NCBI GenBank assembly: GCA_945870465.1
Contig: CAMBSS010000027.1
Span: forward strand, 1-32,245
Source of the DNA: Bordetella parapertussis
Lineage (GTDB): Bacteria > Pseudomonadota > Gammaproteobacteria > Burkholderiales > SG8-41
Length of the DNA stretch: 32,245 nt
Direction of reading: 5' to 3'
Shown: piece after piece, positions 7,987 to 16,233 of the stretch
Numbering within the stretch: the first letter of the stretch is position 1
Layout of the letters: each line of letters opens with the position of its first letter
Notes under the pieces: model-generated
What the model saw: only the letters and a program-made list of their open reading frames with translations
Databases searched by the model: none
Told to the model about the DNA's origin: nothing
Position numbers and translations under genes: made by a program

Positions 7987-8970
7987 ATGAATACAAGCAG
8001 GAGCAGGACGGCGGCCGTCTCGGTTGCCGCGTTGTCGCTCGCGGTGCTGTTGGTCAGCACGCAGGCTGCTGCGCAAAATTATCCGACAAAGCCGATACGC
8101 GTGATCGTGCCGTACCCGCCGGGCGGCACGTCCGACATACTCACGCGACTGGTCGGCGCCAAGCTGACGGAAGCGTGGGGACAGCAGATACTCGCCGACA
8201 ACCGCACCGGCGCGGGCGGCAATATCGGCGCGGAACTGATGGTGCGCGCGGCGCCGGACGGCTATACGCTGATGCTCACCGATATCGGCAATCTCGTGAC
8301 CAGCACCATACTCTACGCGAAGCTGCCGTTCGACCTGCTGCGCGACTTTGCGCCGGTGGTCACCGTTTCATATTCGCCGCATCTGCTGGCCGTGCATCCG
8401 AGCGTGCCGGTAAAAACGGTCAAGGAACTGGTCGCGCTGGCCAAATCCAAACCGGGCAAGCTCAACTACGCGGCCGGCCTTGGCGGCACGCCTCACCTCG
8501 CGGGGCTCATGTTCGCGCAACGCACCGGCATCAACTGGGTCTATATCCCGACCAAGGGCGGGGCAGCCACGAGCTACGCGGTCGCTACCGGTGATGCGGA
8601 CGTGCTGTTTCTCGGTATTCTGCAGACGCTGACCCACATCAGTTCCGGCAAGCTGAAACTGATCGCGTCATCGAGCGCGCAGCGTCTCTCGAATCTACCG
8701 GACACGCCGACCGTTGCGGAGTCGTTGCCGGGCTTCGTCACCGGCTCGTGGCAGGGCATACTCGCTCCCGCGCGCACGCCGCCGGACGTCATCGCCAAAC
8801 TCAATAACGAAGTGGCACGTGTTCTGAAATTGAACGACGTTAGGGAAGTGCTGACCTCGCAAGGCACCACGCCGCTCGCCACCGGCCCGCAGGAGACCGG
8901 CCGCTGGCTGACCGAGGAAAAAGAGCGCTGGACGAAAGTCGTCAAGGAAAGCGGCTTCAAGCTGGAGTAG
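7987..8970 (+). CDS. Bug/TctC family substrate-binding protein
   Basis: A 327-residue secreted binding protein. The signal peptide ends near residue 30 (STQAAAQ), then NYPTKPIRVIVPYPPGGT, DNRTGAGGNIG, APDGYT, and in the second lobe VYIPTKGGAATS, a less typical version of the usual HVPYKG. The start chosen is ATG 7987 because AGGAGGA at 7974-7980 lies 6 nt upstream; the in-frame ATG at 7957 sits inside the end of repeat copy C and would add ten polar residues. The gene is flanked by repeat copies C and D, and no transporter membrane genes are adjacent. Confidence 0.92.
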   Translation: MNTSRSRTAAVSVAALSLAVLLVSTQAAAQNYPTKPIRVIVPYPPGGTSDILTRLVGAKLTEAWGQQILADNRTGAGGNIGAELMVRAAPDGYTLMLTDIGNLVTSTILYAKLPFDLLRDFAPVVTVSYSPHLLAVHPSVPVKTVKELVALAKSKPGKLNYAAGLGGTPHLAGLMFAQRTGINWVYIPTKGGAATSYAVATGDADVLFLGILQTLTHISSGKLKLIASSSAQRLSNLPDTPTVAESLPGFVTGSWQGILAPARTPPDVIAKLNNEVARVLKLNDVREVLTSQGTTPLATGPQETGRWLTEEKERWTKVVKESGFKLE

Positions 8971-8991
8971 CAATCACCCGTGATTCGGCGA

Positions 8992-9133
8992 TTCTCTAAA
9001 AAACGTCTGTAGCCGCAGATGAACGCAGATAAGTTCAAAGGTCTTGGCATCAGCTGTAAGGCAACCCTGAGTATTTATCTGCGTACCCCTCAAGGGGGTA
9101 TTGAAAAGAATGTATCTGCGGTTATCTGCGGCT
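8992..9133. repeat. Palindromic repeat, copy D (diverged, with a 29-bp insert)
   Basis: The arms are agccgcagatgaacgcagat at 9011-9030 and the matching tatctgcggttatctgcggc at about 9113-9132, i.e. the cGCAGAT variant of the CGCCGAT arms. The ATTACCC core is absent. Within the right arm, after gcgt, a segment acccctcaagggggtatt... (9085-9113) replaces the dinucleotide tc of the standard arm. The same insert occurs at the same position in copy G. The element lies downstream of a Bug gene and could serve as its terminator hairpin. Confidence 0.75.
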
Positions 9134-9179
9134 GATTGACGCTTTTCAATTTTTTGAAATTGGTTTTCAGTAAGAAGGT

Positions 9180-9782
9180 TTACTGCGGCGGCCGTACCCC
9201 GTCCTTGCTCACCTGGACGCGCGAAGTGATGATTTTGCCGTCGTTGTTCATGCCCGCCTGAATGTACACGTACTCACCGGGCTTCAATAACGTGCGGTCG
9301 CCCTCGACATACATCACGACCGGCGTGTTCTCCGGCACAACCACGATCTGCGAACCGCCTTTGTACGTCAGCGTGACTTCGCGGCCCTTGCCCAACTCGA
9401 CCGCCCCTGAAACGACCGCATTGGTCATGCTCGAATTCGGCTCGAAGTCGAACGGCCGGTGACCTTCGTTCGGCAACCCGCGATCGGCAGGGAACACTTG
9501 CATGCCGCGTGCGACCAGCTTGCCGTCAGGGCCGGGCACGGCGACCAGGCCCAACGCAGCTCCCGGCTTGAGGTCTGCGGTCTTCAACGCTTTCGGGTAG
9601 GCGAACGTCACTTTTGGATCGAGCTCGATCTTGACGTCGCGGCCTTCGCGTGTCTTGACCATCAGCAGATCGCCGTCCACCGACGAGATGGTGCCGCGTA
9701 TGCGCATCGGATTCTGCGCTTCAGCCACGGTCGCCGCCAATGCCAGCACGCCGCACAGCAATACTGCAGAAACGCTGTTCAT
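9180..9782 (-). CDS. DUF5666-like periplasmic protein
   Basis: From the ATG at 9782 the product is 200 residues. The start is supported by AGGGAG just upstream; the frame stays open further but without a start site of comparable quality. Residues 1-23 form a signal peptide (VLLCGVLALAATVAEAQ). The first domain, MRIRGTISSVDGDLLMVKTR...DLKPGAALGLVAV, follows the IxGxIxxVDGxxLxVxT pattern of DUF5666 (small OB-like beta domain of unknown function). A second beta-rich half ends GEYVYIQAGMNNDGKIITSRVQV. It should be periplasmic. The function is unknown; metal or ligand binding is only a guess. It is divergent from the following Bug gene. Confidence 0.75.
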   Translation of the reverse strand: MNSVSAVLLCGVLALAATVAEAQNPMRIRGTISSVDGDLLMVKTREGRDVKIELDPKVTFAYPKALKTADLKPGAALGLVAVPGPDGKLVARGMQVFPADRGLPNEGHRPFDFEPNSSMTNAVVSGAVELGKGREVTLTYKGGSQIVVVPENTPVVMYVEGDRTLLKPGEYVYIQAGMNNDGKIITSRVQVSKDGVRPPQ

Positions 9783-9849
9783 TACCTGCTCTCCCTGTAA
9801 ATTGATGGCCGCTATCGTGAAGCGACCTCTAGATTTAGTCAACACAGGC

Positions 9850-9876
9850 GGGGCCGCTGTTATTCCATGCGGCCCC
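9850..9876. promoter_or_regulatory. 8-bp inverted repeat in a divergent promoter region
   Basis: ggggccgc (9850-9857) and gcggcccc (9869-9876) form a perfect 8-bp stem with an 11-nt loop, in the 179-bp gap between the DUF5666-like gene (start 9782, minus) and the Bug gene (start 9962, plus). No T-run follows on the plus strand, so it is a poor terminator. An operator for a dimeric regulator or a leader hairpin are both possible. Confidence 0.4.
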
Positions 9877-9961
9877 GGCGAAATCAAAAAAAACAGGTGC
9901 CCGTCGCCCGGCTGTGGTACCGTTTTCACGCGGCAGACAAAAATATCCTGCGAGGAGCGCC

Positions 9962-10960
9962 ATGAACAAGCCACGATTGTTACCCATGCCGGTGATGCGG
10001 CTGCATGCTGTCTTCACTTTTGCGCTGCTGAGTTGCGTGGCATTGCAAGCCGGCGCGCAACCCGCCTGGCCCGCGCGCAACGTGCAGATCATCGTGCCGT
10101 ATACGCCGGGCGGCTCGATCGACATCATGACGCGCAGCGTGGCCCAGCAACTGGCGATCGCGTGGGGGAAAAACGTCGTCGTCGACAACCGGCCGGGCGC
10201 CAGCGGCATGATAGGCACCGAAATCGCGACCAAGGCCGAAGCCGACGGTTACGTGCTGCTCGGCCACACGTCGTCGTATCCGGCGACAGCCGCGGTGCGC
10301 GAGAAACTGCCCTTCGACCCGGCGCGCGCCATCGTGCCGGTGGCGATGATCGCGCGCGCGCCGATGATACTGGTGATACACCCGTCGATACCGGCGAAAT
10401 CGGTGAAGGAACTCGTCGCGCTGGTGAAAAAGAACCCCGGCAAGTTCAATTACTCGTCGTCGGGCACCGGCGGCAACAATCATTTCTCCGGCGCGCTGTT
10501 CGCGTCCGCCGCCGGCATCAAGCTGACGCACATTCCGTACAAAGGCATTTCGCAGGCGATGACAGCGCTCGCGTCCGGCGAAGTCGAGCTTGTGATCGCG
10601 AGTGCGGCGGCAGTCAATCCACAACTCAAAGCCGGCCGCGTGCGCGCACTGGGAGTCACCAGCCTCGAGCCTTCCGCGTTGCTGCCGGGATTGCCGGCCA
10701 TCGCGCAATCAGGCGTGCCCGGTTACAGCTATGAACTTTGGTGGGGGCTGTTCGCGCCGGCGGGCCTGCCGGCCGAGCGCATGAATTTCATCAATGCCGC
10801 GGTGAACAAAAGCCTCGCCAGCCCCGAGATGAAGAAATTTCTCGACAACGAAAGCGCAGAGGCTTGGGTCGCCACCGAGCCGCAGATCGCCGACCTGCTG
10901 CCGAAGGAAATCGAGCGCTACCGCAAAGCGGCCAAGGAAGCAGGCATCAAGGAGCAGTAA
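9962..10960 (+). CDS. Bug/TctC family substrate-binding protein
   Basis: A 332-residue binding protein with a signal peptide ending around residue 33 (LQAGAQ), then WPARNVQIIVPYTPGGSID, in which TPGG replaces PPGG, followed by DNRPGASGMIG, EADGYV, HIPYKGISQAM and LWWGLFAPAGLP in the second lobe. The start ATG 9962 has GAGGA at 9952-9956. The frame is open upstream but without a ribosome site. The gene stands alone between the divergent DUF5666-like gene and the ATP-grasp gene, and has no membrane partner. The periplasmic role follows from the family; the ligand is unknown. Confidence 0.92.
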   Translation: MNKPRLLPMPVMRLHAVFTFALLSCVALQAGAQPAWPARNVQIIVPYTPGGSIDIMTRSVAQQLAIAWGKNVVVDNRPGASGMIGTEIATKAEADGYVLLGHTSSYPATAAVREKLPFDPARAIVPVAMIARAPMILVIHPSIPAKSVKELVALVKKNPGKFNYSSSGTGGNNHFSGALFASAAGIKLTHIPYKGISQAMTALASGEVELVIASAAAVNPQLKAGRVRALGVTSLEPSALLPGLPAIAQSGVPGYSYELWWGLFAPAGLPAERMNFINAAVNKSLASPEMKKFLDNESAEAWVATEPQIADLLPKEIERYRKAAKEAGIKEQ

Positions 10961-11146
10961 CAGGCGCTTCTACTCGCCGCGCCCCCGGTTGTCGCACCTC
11001 GTTAATCAATTGATTTAATGCGTAATTAAATCTAAATCCGCACTGCATATTCCCTTCTGTTATATCCGGGGCACTCCTTATTCTTTCCGTTCCGGCGCGG
11101 CCATCTGTAGCCTTGTCGCTCTTCAAGCTAAAGGCTGGGCAAAACC

Positions 11147-12121
11147 ATGAAAAAAATCTATGTAATCCATGAAAACGACGCCTGGGTCGAACCTTTGCGC
11201 GCGGCGTTTACTGAATTCGGATTGCCGTTTGAGGAATGGTTTCTCGACCAGGGCGTGCTCGATTTTTCGTCTGCGCCGCCCGACGGGGTCTTTTACAATC
11301 GCATGAGCGCTTCGTCGCATACGCGCGGTCATCGCTATGCGCCCGAGTACACCGCAGCGGTGCTGGCGTGGCTTGAGCAGCACGACCGGCGGGTCATCAA
11401 CAACGGACGCGCGCTGCAGCTCGAAGTAAGCAAGATCGCCCAATACGCGGCCCTCGCCAAGTACGGCATCCGCACGCCGCGCACGTCCGCCGCCATCGGC
11501 AGGCGGCAGATTGTCGACGCCGCGCGCGCCTTCAACGGCTCGTTCATTACCAAGCACAACCGCGCCGGTAAAGGCCTCGGTGTGAGACTGTTTCATGAGC
11601 ACCGCGCCCTTCAGGATTACGTCGAAAGCGATGCGTTCGAAGATTCGGTCGACGGCATAACGCTGATCCAGGAATACATCCGTGCGCCGGCGCCGTTCAT
11701 CACCCGCGTCGAATTCGTCGGCGGCAAATTTCTCTACGCGGTGCGCGTGGATACGACGCTCGGTTTTGAGTTGTGCCCTGCCGATACCTGCCAGGTCGGC
11801 GATGCGTTCTGCCCGGTCGGCGAAACCGCTCCGGCAACAACTGCGCTGCGCTTCCGCATCGTGCCGGACTTTCAGCATCCCGTCATCGAAAGTTACCGGC
11901 GCTTCATTGCGGACAACGGCATCGGCATTTCAGGCATCGAATTCATCACCGATGCCGCGGGCGAGCTCTATACGTACGACGTCAACACCAACACGAACTA
12001 CAACAGCGCGGCGGAAGCCGAGGCGAGCCTCTACGGCATGCGCGCGATCGCACGCTACCTGGGCGACGAACTGAAAAAGCTCTCGCAACCGGCGAAACCC
12101 AGGCTCGCTGTCGCCGGCTGA
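11147..12121 (+). CDS. RimK-like ATP-grasp ligase
   Basis: A 324-residue soluble protein with ATP-grasp features. These are NNGRALQLEVSKIAQYAALAKYGIRTPRT (the strand-helix preceding the ATP domain, with the K of the lid at about residue 102), GSFITKHNRAGKGLGVRLF (nucleotide loop, about 140-158), LIQEYI (hinge, about 186-191), and the Mg-binding end IEFITDAAG...YDVNTNTNYN near residues 263-285. RimK-type enzymes form amide bonds between a carboxylate and an amino group using ATP, for example adding glutamates. The acceptor here is unknown, because no neighbour suggests one. The start is the first ATG, with only a weak upstream ribosome site. A good terminator follows at 12145. Confidence 0.8.
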   Translation: MKKIYVIHENDAWVEPLRAAFTEFGLPFEEWFLDQGVLDFSSAPPDGVFYNRMSASSHTRGHRYAPEYTAAVLAWLEQHDRRVINNGRALQLEVSKIAQYAALAKYGIRTPRTSAAIGRRQIVDAARAFNGSFITKHNRAGKGLGVRLFHEHRALQDYVESDAFEDSVDGITLIQEYIRAPAPFITRVEFVGGKFLYAVRVDTTLGFELCPADTCQVGDAFCPVGETAPATTALRFRIVPDFQHPVIESYRRFIADNGIGISGIEFITDAAGELYTYDVNTNTNYNSAAEAEASLYGMRAIARYLGDELKKLSQPAKPRLAVAG

Positions 12122-12144
12122 CGCGCGCACGCTTTGCTTCGCGG

Positions 12145-12173
12145 AACGGCCGCTCCCGCGGCCGTTTTGTTTG
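12145..12173 (+). terminator. Rho-independent terminator after the ATP-grasp gene
   Basis: aacggccgc (12145-12153), loop tccc, gcggccgtt (12158-12166) give a perfect 9-bp GC-rich stem followed by ttgttt, with a four-T run at the stem-tail junction. It begins 24 bp after the ATP-grasp stop codon and separates that gene from the pirin gene. Confidence 0.8.
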
Positions 12174-12261
12174 CGCGCGCCAACAGCCATCCGCGGGAAG
12201 CGGTATCCTCCTGCAGCAGGGTTTACCTGCACATACTCCACATGTGATACAGGACGCAGCG

Positions 12262-13134
12262 ATGACCGCAGGCATTTCCGCAGTATTGAAACCCCACACC
12301 AAGGACCTCGGCGACTTTGAAGTCAGGCGGCTGCTGCCCGGCTTTCCCGACAAAATGGTGGGGCCTTTCATATTTTTCGACCATATGGGGCCGGCGGAGT
12401 TCGCGCCGGGCAAGGGCATAGACGTGCGGCCGCATCCGCATATCGGACTCGCCACTGTCACGTACCTGTTCGAAGGCAACATCCTGCATCGCGACAGCGT
12501 GGGCAGCGTACAGAGCATCGCGCCGGGCGACGTCAACTGGATGACCGCAGGGCGCGGCATCGTGCATTCCGAGCGCACATCCATCGAAGACAAGCGCGTG
12601 GCGCGGCGTTTGCACGGCATACAGACGTGGCTGGCGCTGCCGAAGCAACACGAAGCGGTGGCGCCGGCTTTCACGCATCTGCCCAAGGCCAGCCTGCCGA
12701 TGATCGAGCGGCCCGGCGTGCGCATGCGCCTCATCGCGGGCACGGCATTCGGGCAACGCGCGCCGACGCCGACGTTTTCTGAAATGTTTTACCTCGCGGT
12801 CGAGATGCAGGCGGGCGCGGCGTTCGAACTGCCAGCCGAGCACGCCGAACGCGCCGCCTATATTGTCGATGGCGACGTCCGCATCGCCGGCGAAGCAGTG
12901 GCACCGAATCACATGGCGGTGCTCAGCGCGGGCAGCACGGTCGAAATCCGCGCCGCGACTGCCGCGCGCATCATGCTGCTGGGTGGCGCGAAGATGGACG
13001 GCGACCGCTTCCTCTGGTGGAATTTCGTTGCCAGCTCGCAGGAGCTGATCGAAGCAGCCAAAGTGCGCTGGCGCGACCAGCAATTTCCGCCCGTCCCCGA
13101 CGAGACCGAATTCATCCCGCTGCCCGAGCGCTGA
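12262..13134 (+). CDS. Pirin family protein
   Basis: A 290-residue bicupin. The N-terminal cupin has all four pirin metal ligands visible: H-P-H in RPHPHIGLATVTYLFEG and H-S-E in GRGIVHSERT. The family also shows FIFFDHMGP near residue 35-43, as here, and a C-terminal pirin domain (residues about 170-280). Bacterial pirins are iron-binding cytoplasmic proteins; some have quercetinase activity or regulate enzymes. Start ATG 12262 follows AGGACG; the GTG at 12244 is possible. It begins 88 bp after the terminator at 12145-12173, so it probably has its own promoter. Function beyond the family is not inferable from context. Confidence 0.92.
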   Translation: MTAGISAVLKPHTKDLGDFEVRRLLPGFPDKMVGPFIFFDHMGPAEFAPGKGIDVRPHPHIGLATVTYLFEGNILHRDSVGSVQSIAPGDVNWMTAGRGIVHSERTSIEDKRVARRLHGIQTWLALPKQHEAVAPAFTHLPKASLPMIERPGVRMRLIAGTAFGQRAPTPTFSEMFYLAVEMQAGAAFELPAEHAERAAYIVDGDVRIAGEAVAPNHMAVLSAGSTVEIRAATAARIMLLGGAKMDGDRFLWWNFVASSQELIEAAKVRWRDQQFPPVPDETEFIPLPER

Positions 13135-13182
13135 TACCGCCGGCGCGGAAAAGCCGTAAAATTCCGCATGAATGATAACAAC

Positions 13183-13388
13183 TAAAACCTGTCTAAAAAA
13201 TGCGAAAACGACAATCAGCCGCAGATACACGCAGATGAAGCAACTCAAAACGCGAACAAAGATTTAAATCCGGATACGCGCAGGTACAGATCCAATGCCG
13301 CCCGCTAGCCAACGTCAAGTCCTTTGAGCCAATCTGCGTTTATCCGCGTTTATCCGCGGCTCCAAACTGTTTTTTGAGCCAGCCTCTA
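13183..13388 (-). repeat. Palindromic repeat, copy E (diverged, inverted orientation)
   Basis: The left arm is agccgcagatacacgcagat (13217-13236) and the right arm has three decamer units, atctgcgttt/atccgcgttt/atccgcggct (13332-13361). The right end, tccaaactgttttttgag ending cctcta at 13388, matches the ends of copies B and F. The core differs from the ATTACCC type. It fills the gap between pirin and the D-2-hydroxyacid dehydrogenase, ending 23 bp before the latter's GTG start. Confidence 0.8.
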
Positions 13389-13411
13389 TAAACAACCAAA
13401 AGGAATCCGCC

Positions 13412-14428
13412 GTGCCTTTCAACATACTTTTTCCGGACAGCCGCTCCGACCCGCTCGATATCGAGAAGGAAGTCGTCGGTACTGACACCGTGCTCGTCAA
13501 CGCGCGCAAGGACAGCTTCGACGCCGTAGAACCGGCGGCGTGGGAGAAATGCGACGCGGTGATCACGCGCTTCGTGCCGATAGACGCCAAAGTTATCCCG
13601 CATATCAAGCGCACGCGCATCGTGGTGCGCAACGGGGTCGGTTTCGACGTGGTGGATCTGAAGGCGTGCGGCGAAGCCGGCATCGCGGTGTGCAACGTGC
13701 CCGATTACGGCACCACCGAAGTCGCCGATTCGGCGATTGCGACCATGCTCACTTTCGCGCGCGGCACCGCGGCACTCGATGCCGCGCTGCGCGCCGATCT
13801 CAAAGGCGGCTGGACGCACGTGCACAACGTTACCGCGCGCCGCCTGCGCGGCGCGACCTACGGCGTGATCGGCCTGGGCCGCATCGGCACCGCCTCCGCG
13901 CTGCGCGCACGCGCATTCGGCATGAATGTCTCGTTCTACGATCCGCTGCTGCCGAACGGCGCCGAACTGGCATTCGGCTTCACCCGCGCGCGCACCCTCT
14001 TCGAATTACTGGGCCAGGCCGACGTGGTGACCATACATTCGCCGCTCACCGAAACCACCCGCGGGCTGATAAACGACGCGGCGGTCGCCGCCATGAAGCC
14101 GGGCGCCTACCTCATCAACACGGCGCGCGGACCGATCTGCGACACCGCGGCGCTGCTCGCCGGACTCAAAAGCGGCAAGCTCGCCGCCGTCGGCCTCGAC
14201 GTTTTACCCAACGAACCGGCGACCACCGGCGATCCGCTGGTCGCGGCATGGCAGGCCAATGAACCGTGGATCCGTGGACGCGTGCTGCTCAACCCGCACG
14301 CCGGTTTTTACAGCCCGCATTCGCTGGTGGACCTGCGGCGCAAGGCGATTGAAACCGCGTTTTTCTACCTGCGCGACGGCACGCTCGCCAACTGCGTGAA
14401 TACCGAGTATCTGAAAAAACCGCGCTGA
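13412..14428 (+). CDS. D-isomer-specific 2-hydroxyacid dehydrogenase (CtBP-like)
   Basis: A 338-residue NAD-dependent dehydrogenase. The catalytic triad is visible: Arg in VVRNGVGFDVVDL (about residue 73), Glu in LDVLPNEP (about 268) and His in LNPHAGFYSPHS (about 294). The nucleotide-binding motif is YGVIGLGRIG at about 150-159. The family interconverts 2-oxo and D-2-hydroxy acids; sequence style resembles the C-terminal-binding-protein/phosphoglycerate dehydrogenase branch, and the actual substrate is uncertain. The start is GTG at 13412, supported by AAGGAA at 13400-13405. No signal peptide; cytoplasmic. It sits between repeat copies E and F with no operon partner. Confidence 0.92.
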   Translation: MPFNILFPDSRSDPLDIEKEVVGTDTVLVNARKDSFDAVEPAAWEKCDAVITRFVPIDAKVIPHIKRTRIVVRNGVGFDVVDLKACGEAGIAVCNVPDYGTTEVADSAIATMLTFARGTAALDAALRADLKGGWTHVHNVTARRLRGATYGVIGLGRIGTASALRARAFGMNVSFYDPLLPNGAELAFGFTRARTLFELLGQADVVTIHSPLTETTRGLINDAAVAAMKPGAYLINTARGPICDTAALLAGLKSGKLAAVGLDVLPNEPATTGDPLVAAWQANEPWIRGRVLLNPHAGFYSPHSLVDLRRKAIETAFFYLRDGTLANCVNTEYLKKPR

Positions 14429-14453
14429 ACCTAAAACGACGACGCCCGGACTC

Positions 14454-14619
14454 TAGAAGTCATCTCAAATACACAACACTGACAAGCAACCGCCGATAAA
14501 CGCCGATTGACGCCGATAAAATTTCAGACTTTGACCAGAACCAGGGTCAAATTCCTTGAGCTTATCTGCGTTCATCGGCGTTCATCGGCGGTTCCAAATT
14601 GTTTTTGAGACCACTTCTA
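14454..14619 (-). repeat. Palindromic MITE-like repeat, copy F (inverted orientation, alternative core)
   Basis: The termini are tagaagtcatctcaaat (from 14454) and tttttgagaccacttcta (to 14619), which are near-perfect inverted repeats of each other and include TA at both edges. The arms are at 14488-14518 and 14563-14593, with decamer units acgccgattg/acgccgataa. The core is short (gactttgaccagaaccagggtcaaatt; 166 bp in total) and contains its own ttgacc/ggtcaa pair in place of the ATTACCC core. It ends 1 bp before the stop codon of the convergent zincin-like gene. Confidence 0.9.
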
Positions 14620-14620
14620 T

Positions 14621-15286
14621 CTAGTCAAGGCGGTATTTCCGGCGCAGTTCGAACGCTTTTTCAAACAAGCTCTGGTTGGCGGCGACGCTGTCCTTTGCTT
14701 CAATGATCCGGTTCAGCCACACCGAGGTGTCGTGATCGGGCCATTTCCACGCGAGGCCGTGCCGCATGGCGACGAGGCGACGCGTAAACCGCATCCACTG
14801 CGCCGGCACCGCCTGCTGGAAGCAGAGCACCGAGGCAATGTCGGCCAGCACTTCGCCCCAGCCTTCGACCGCGCCGCTTTTCACCACCGACATATAGCCC
14901 TGCACCGTCACGGTGTCCCGCGCGTAACCCGGCGGCAATACCTTGTCGAAGCGGTTGCGAACATAGGCCTCGCGCTGCTCGATGCAATGCATGAGTTCAT
15001 GCACCGCCATGGCTTTCAGCCACACGGGCAGGTCCTGCTCGGATATGGATTCGAAAAACTGGTTCAGCCCGTCTTCGGGTCGCGTATTGAAAAAAAACAG
15101 GCACACGTTGTCTGCGAGACGCAGTCCGGATGCCAGCAGCGGCCGGTTCAGGCCTTCTTTCTGGGCGTCGAGCACTTCGACTTCGAGACCCTCGGTTTTG
15201 AGGACCACGGCGGCAGCGACTATGCCGGCGCGCAACTGCTCTTCCGTCGGGTAGGGCGCTGCGAGTGCATGGGCGCAGCAGAACAA
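14621..15286 (-). CDS. Putative HExxH zincin-like metallopeptidase, secreted; 5' end uncertain
   Basis: A 221-residue protein with MAVHELMHCIEQRE at about residues 93-106, a match to the HExxH zinc site, followed about 50 residues on by VEGWGEVLADIAS, a plausible third-ligand Glu as in gluzincin-like families. The start of the frame, FCCAHALAAPYP, looks like the end of a signal peptide. The only start in frame is TTG 15286; upstream, ATG 15302 with AAGGG begins MATRRLVLL in the neighbouring frame and would fuse to this protein only after a 1-nt shift. Either the TTG is used or the 5' end carries a frameshift. Family not recognised; peptidase activity is inferred from the motif alone. Confidence 0.65.
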   Translation of the reverse strand: MFCCAHALAAPYPTEEQLRAGIVAAAVVLKTEGLEVEVLDAQKEGLNRPLLASGLRLADNVCLFFFNTRPEDGLNQFFESISEQDLPVWLKAMAVHELMHCIEQREAYVRNRFDKVLPPGYARDTVTVQGYMSVVKSGAVEGWGEVLADIASVLCFQQAVPAQWMRFTRRLVAMRHGLAWKWPDHDTSVWLNRIIEAKDSVAANQSLFEKAFELRRKYRLD

Positions 15287-15523
15287 GGCGGCGGGTCGCC
15301 ATCAAAAGCCCTTACGCAATCATCATAAGCGCCTCCCTGTGTGATTCGCTGCATGAAACCACTGGCGTTACGAGTCCAGATACTACTGGAAGCTTTTGAC
15401 AACGTGTTATTTATATATTGTCTGTACGGTAGCGAACCTTGTGGCGCTACACGGCGGCGTCTCCGGTATAAACTGCGCAGTAGTTTTTTTCAGATGCACC
15501 GCCTGCTCAGAAGGATTCGCGCA
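15287..15523. other. Divergent intergenic region
   Basis: The 237 bp lie between the zincin-like gene (minus) and the ModA-like gene (plus). On the minus strand AGGGAGG precedes an ATG-ATG-ATT-GCG-TAA minicistron near 15323-15337, which may be a leader peptide or the decayed true start of the zincin-like gene. An AT-rich stretch with ttgaca at 15396 and tatatt at 15414 is visible, but the spacing (12 bp) is wrong for a sigma-70 promoter. Confidence 0.35.
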
Positions 15524-16216
15524 ATGTCACATTCAGCTGAAGTGCAAGTCATGTCCTCTGCCGCATTCAAGGCGGCTTATCTCGAACTGGTGCCCGGGTT
15601 CGAGCGCGCGAGCGGACACAAGGTCGCAACGCGCTGGATACCCGGCGTCGATCTGTTCAAGCGCGTCAGCGAAGGCGAGGCAAGCGACCTCGTCATCATG
15701 CAGGCGGGCAATATCGATGAGCTCATCGCTGCCGGGCGCATCAGGGCCGGCAGCCGCGTTGATCTGGCGAGATCGGGAGTCGGCGTTGCCGTGCGCGCCG
15801 ATGCAATGCGGCCGGACATTTCTTCCAGCGCGGCGTTGAAACACGCCCTGCTCGCGGCGAAGTCGGTCGCGCATTCGACCGGGCCGAGCGGCGTCTACAT
15901 CATCAAATTGTTTGAGCGCCTGGGTATCGCGGCGGAACTGAAATCGAAAACGCGCCAGGTGAAAGGCGAACCTGTGGGTGCTGTGGTCGCGCGCGGCGAA
16001 GTGGAGATCGGTTTCCAGCAGGTCAGCGAACTCCTGCCCGTCCCCGGCATAGCCTTTCTGGGGCCGCTGCCGGACGACATTCAGCAGATCACGATTTTCT
16101 CGGCCGGCATGCAGGTGAGCGCAGGCCACCCGGATGCCGCAAAAGCACTGCTCGATTACATCACCGCGCCCGCGGCCGCTCCTGCAATTCGCAAAGCCGG
16201 TATGGAGCCGGCGTGA
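15524..16216 (+). CDS. ModA-like solute-binding domain protein without a signal peptide
   Basis: From ATG 15524 (AAGGA at 15511-15515) the product has 230 residues. It reads MSHSAEVQVMSSAAFKAAYLELVPGFERASG, followed by SDLVIMQAGNIDELIAAGRI, a GPSGVYI loop, and the second lobe VGAVVARGEVEIGFQQVSELLPVPGI. This is the class II binding-protein pattern of molybdate/sulfate ABC binding proteins. Such proteins are normally periplasmic, but no leader precedes the mature domain, and the in-frame upstream codons give no hydrophobic helix. It may be a cytosolic ligand-binding protein. No modB or modC is present. Repeat copy G follows the stop after 18 bp. Confidence 0.8.
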   Translation: MSHSAEVQVMSSAAFKAAYLELVPGFERASGHKVATRWIPGVDLFKRVSEGEASDLVIMQAGNIDELIAAGRIRAGSRVDLARSGVGVAVRADAMRPDISSSAALKHALLAAKSVAHSTGPSGVYIIKLFERLGIAAELKSKTRQVKGEPVGAVVARGEVEIGFQQVSELLPVPGIAFLGPLPDDIQQITIFSAGMQVSAGHPDAAKALLDYITAPAAAPAIRKAGMEPA

Positions 16217-16233
16217 TTACAGCGAATCAATTC

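Noticed and set aside
8972..8985. Terminator aatcac-cc-gtgatt after the Bug gene at 7987
   Set aside because: Loop of two bases and no T-run; too weak to support.
12223..13248. Minus-strand frame opposite pirin
   Set aside because: Shadow; pirin metal ligands and length fit the plus strand.
14997..15305. Separate 102-residue protein starting MMATRRLVLL on the minus strand
   Set aside because: After the first ten residues it becomes an Arg-rich shadow of the zincin-like frame; treated as a possible displaced leader instead.
15396..15421. Sigma-70 promoter (ttgaca ... tatatt) before the ModA-like gene
   Set aside because: The best -10-like hexamer is only 12 bp from the -35-like hexamer, outside the workable range.
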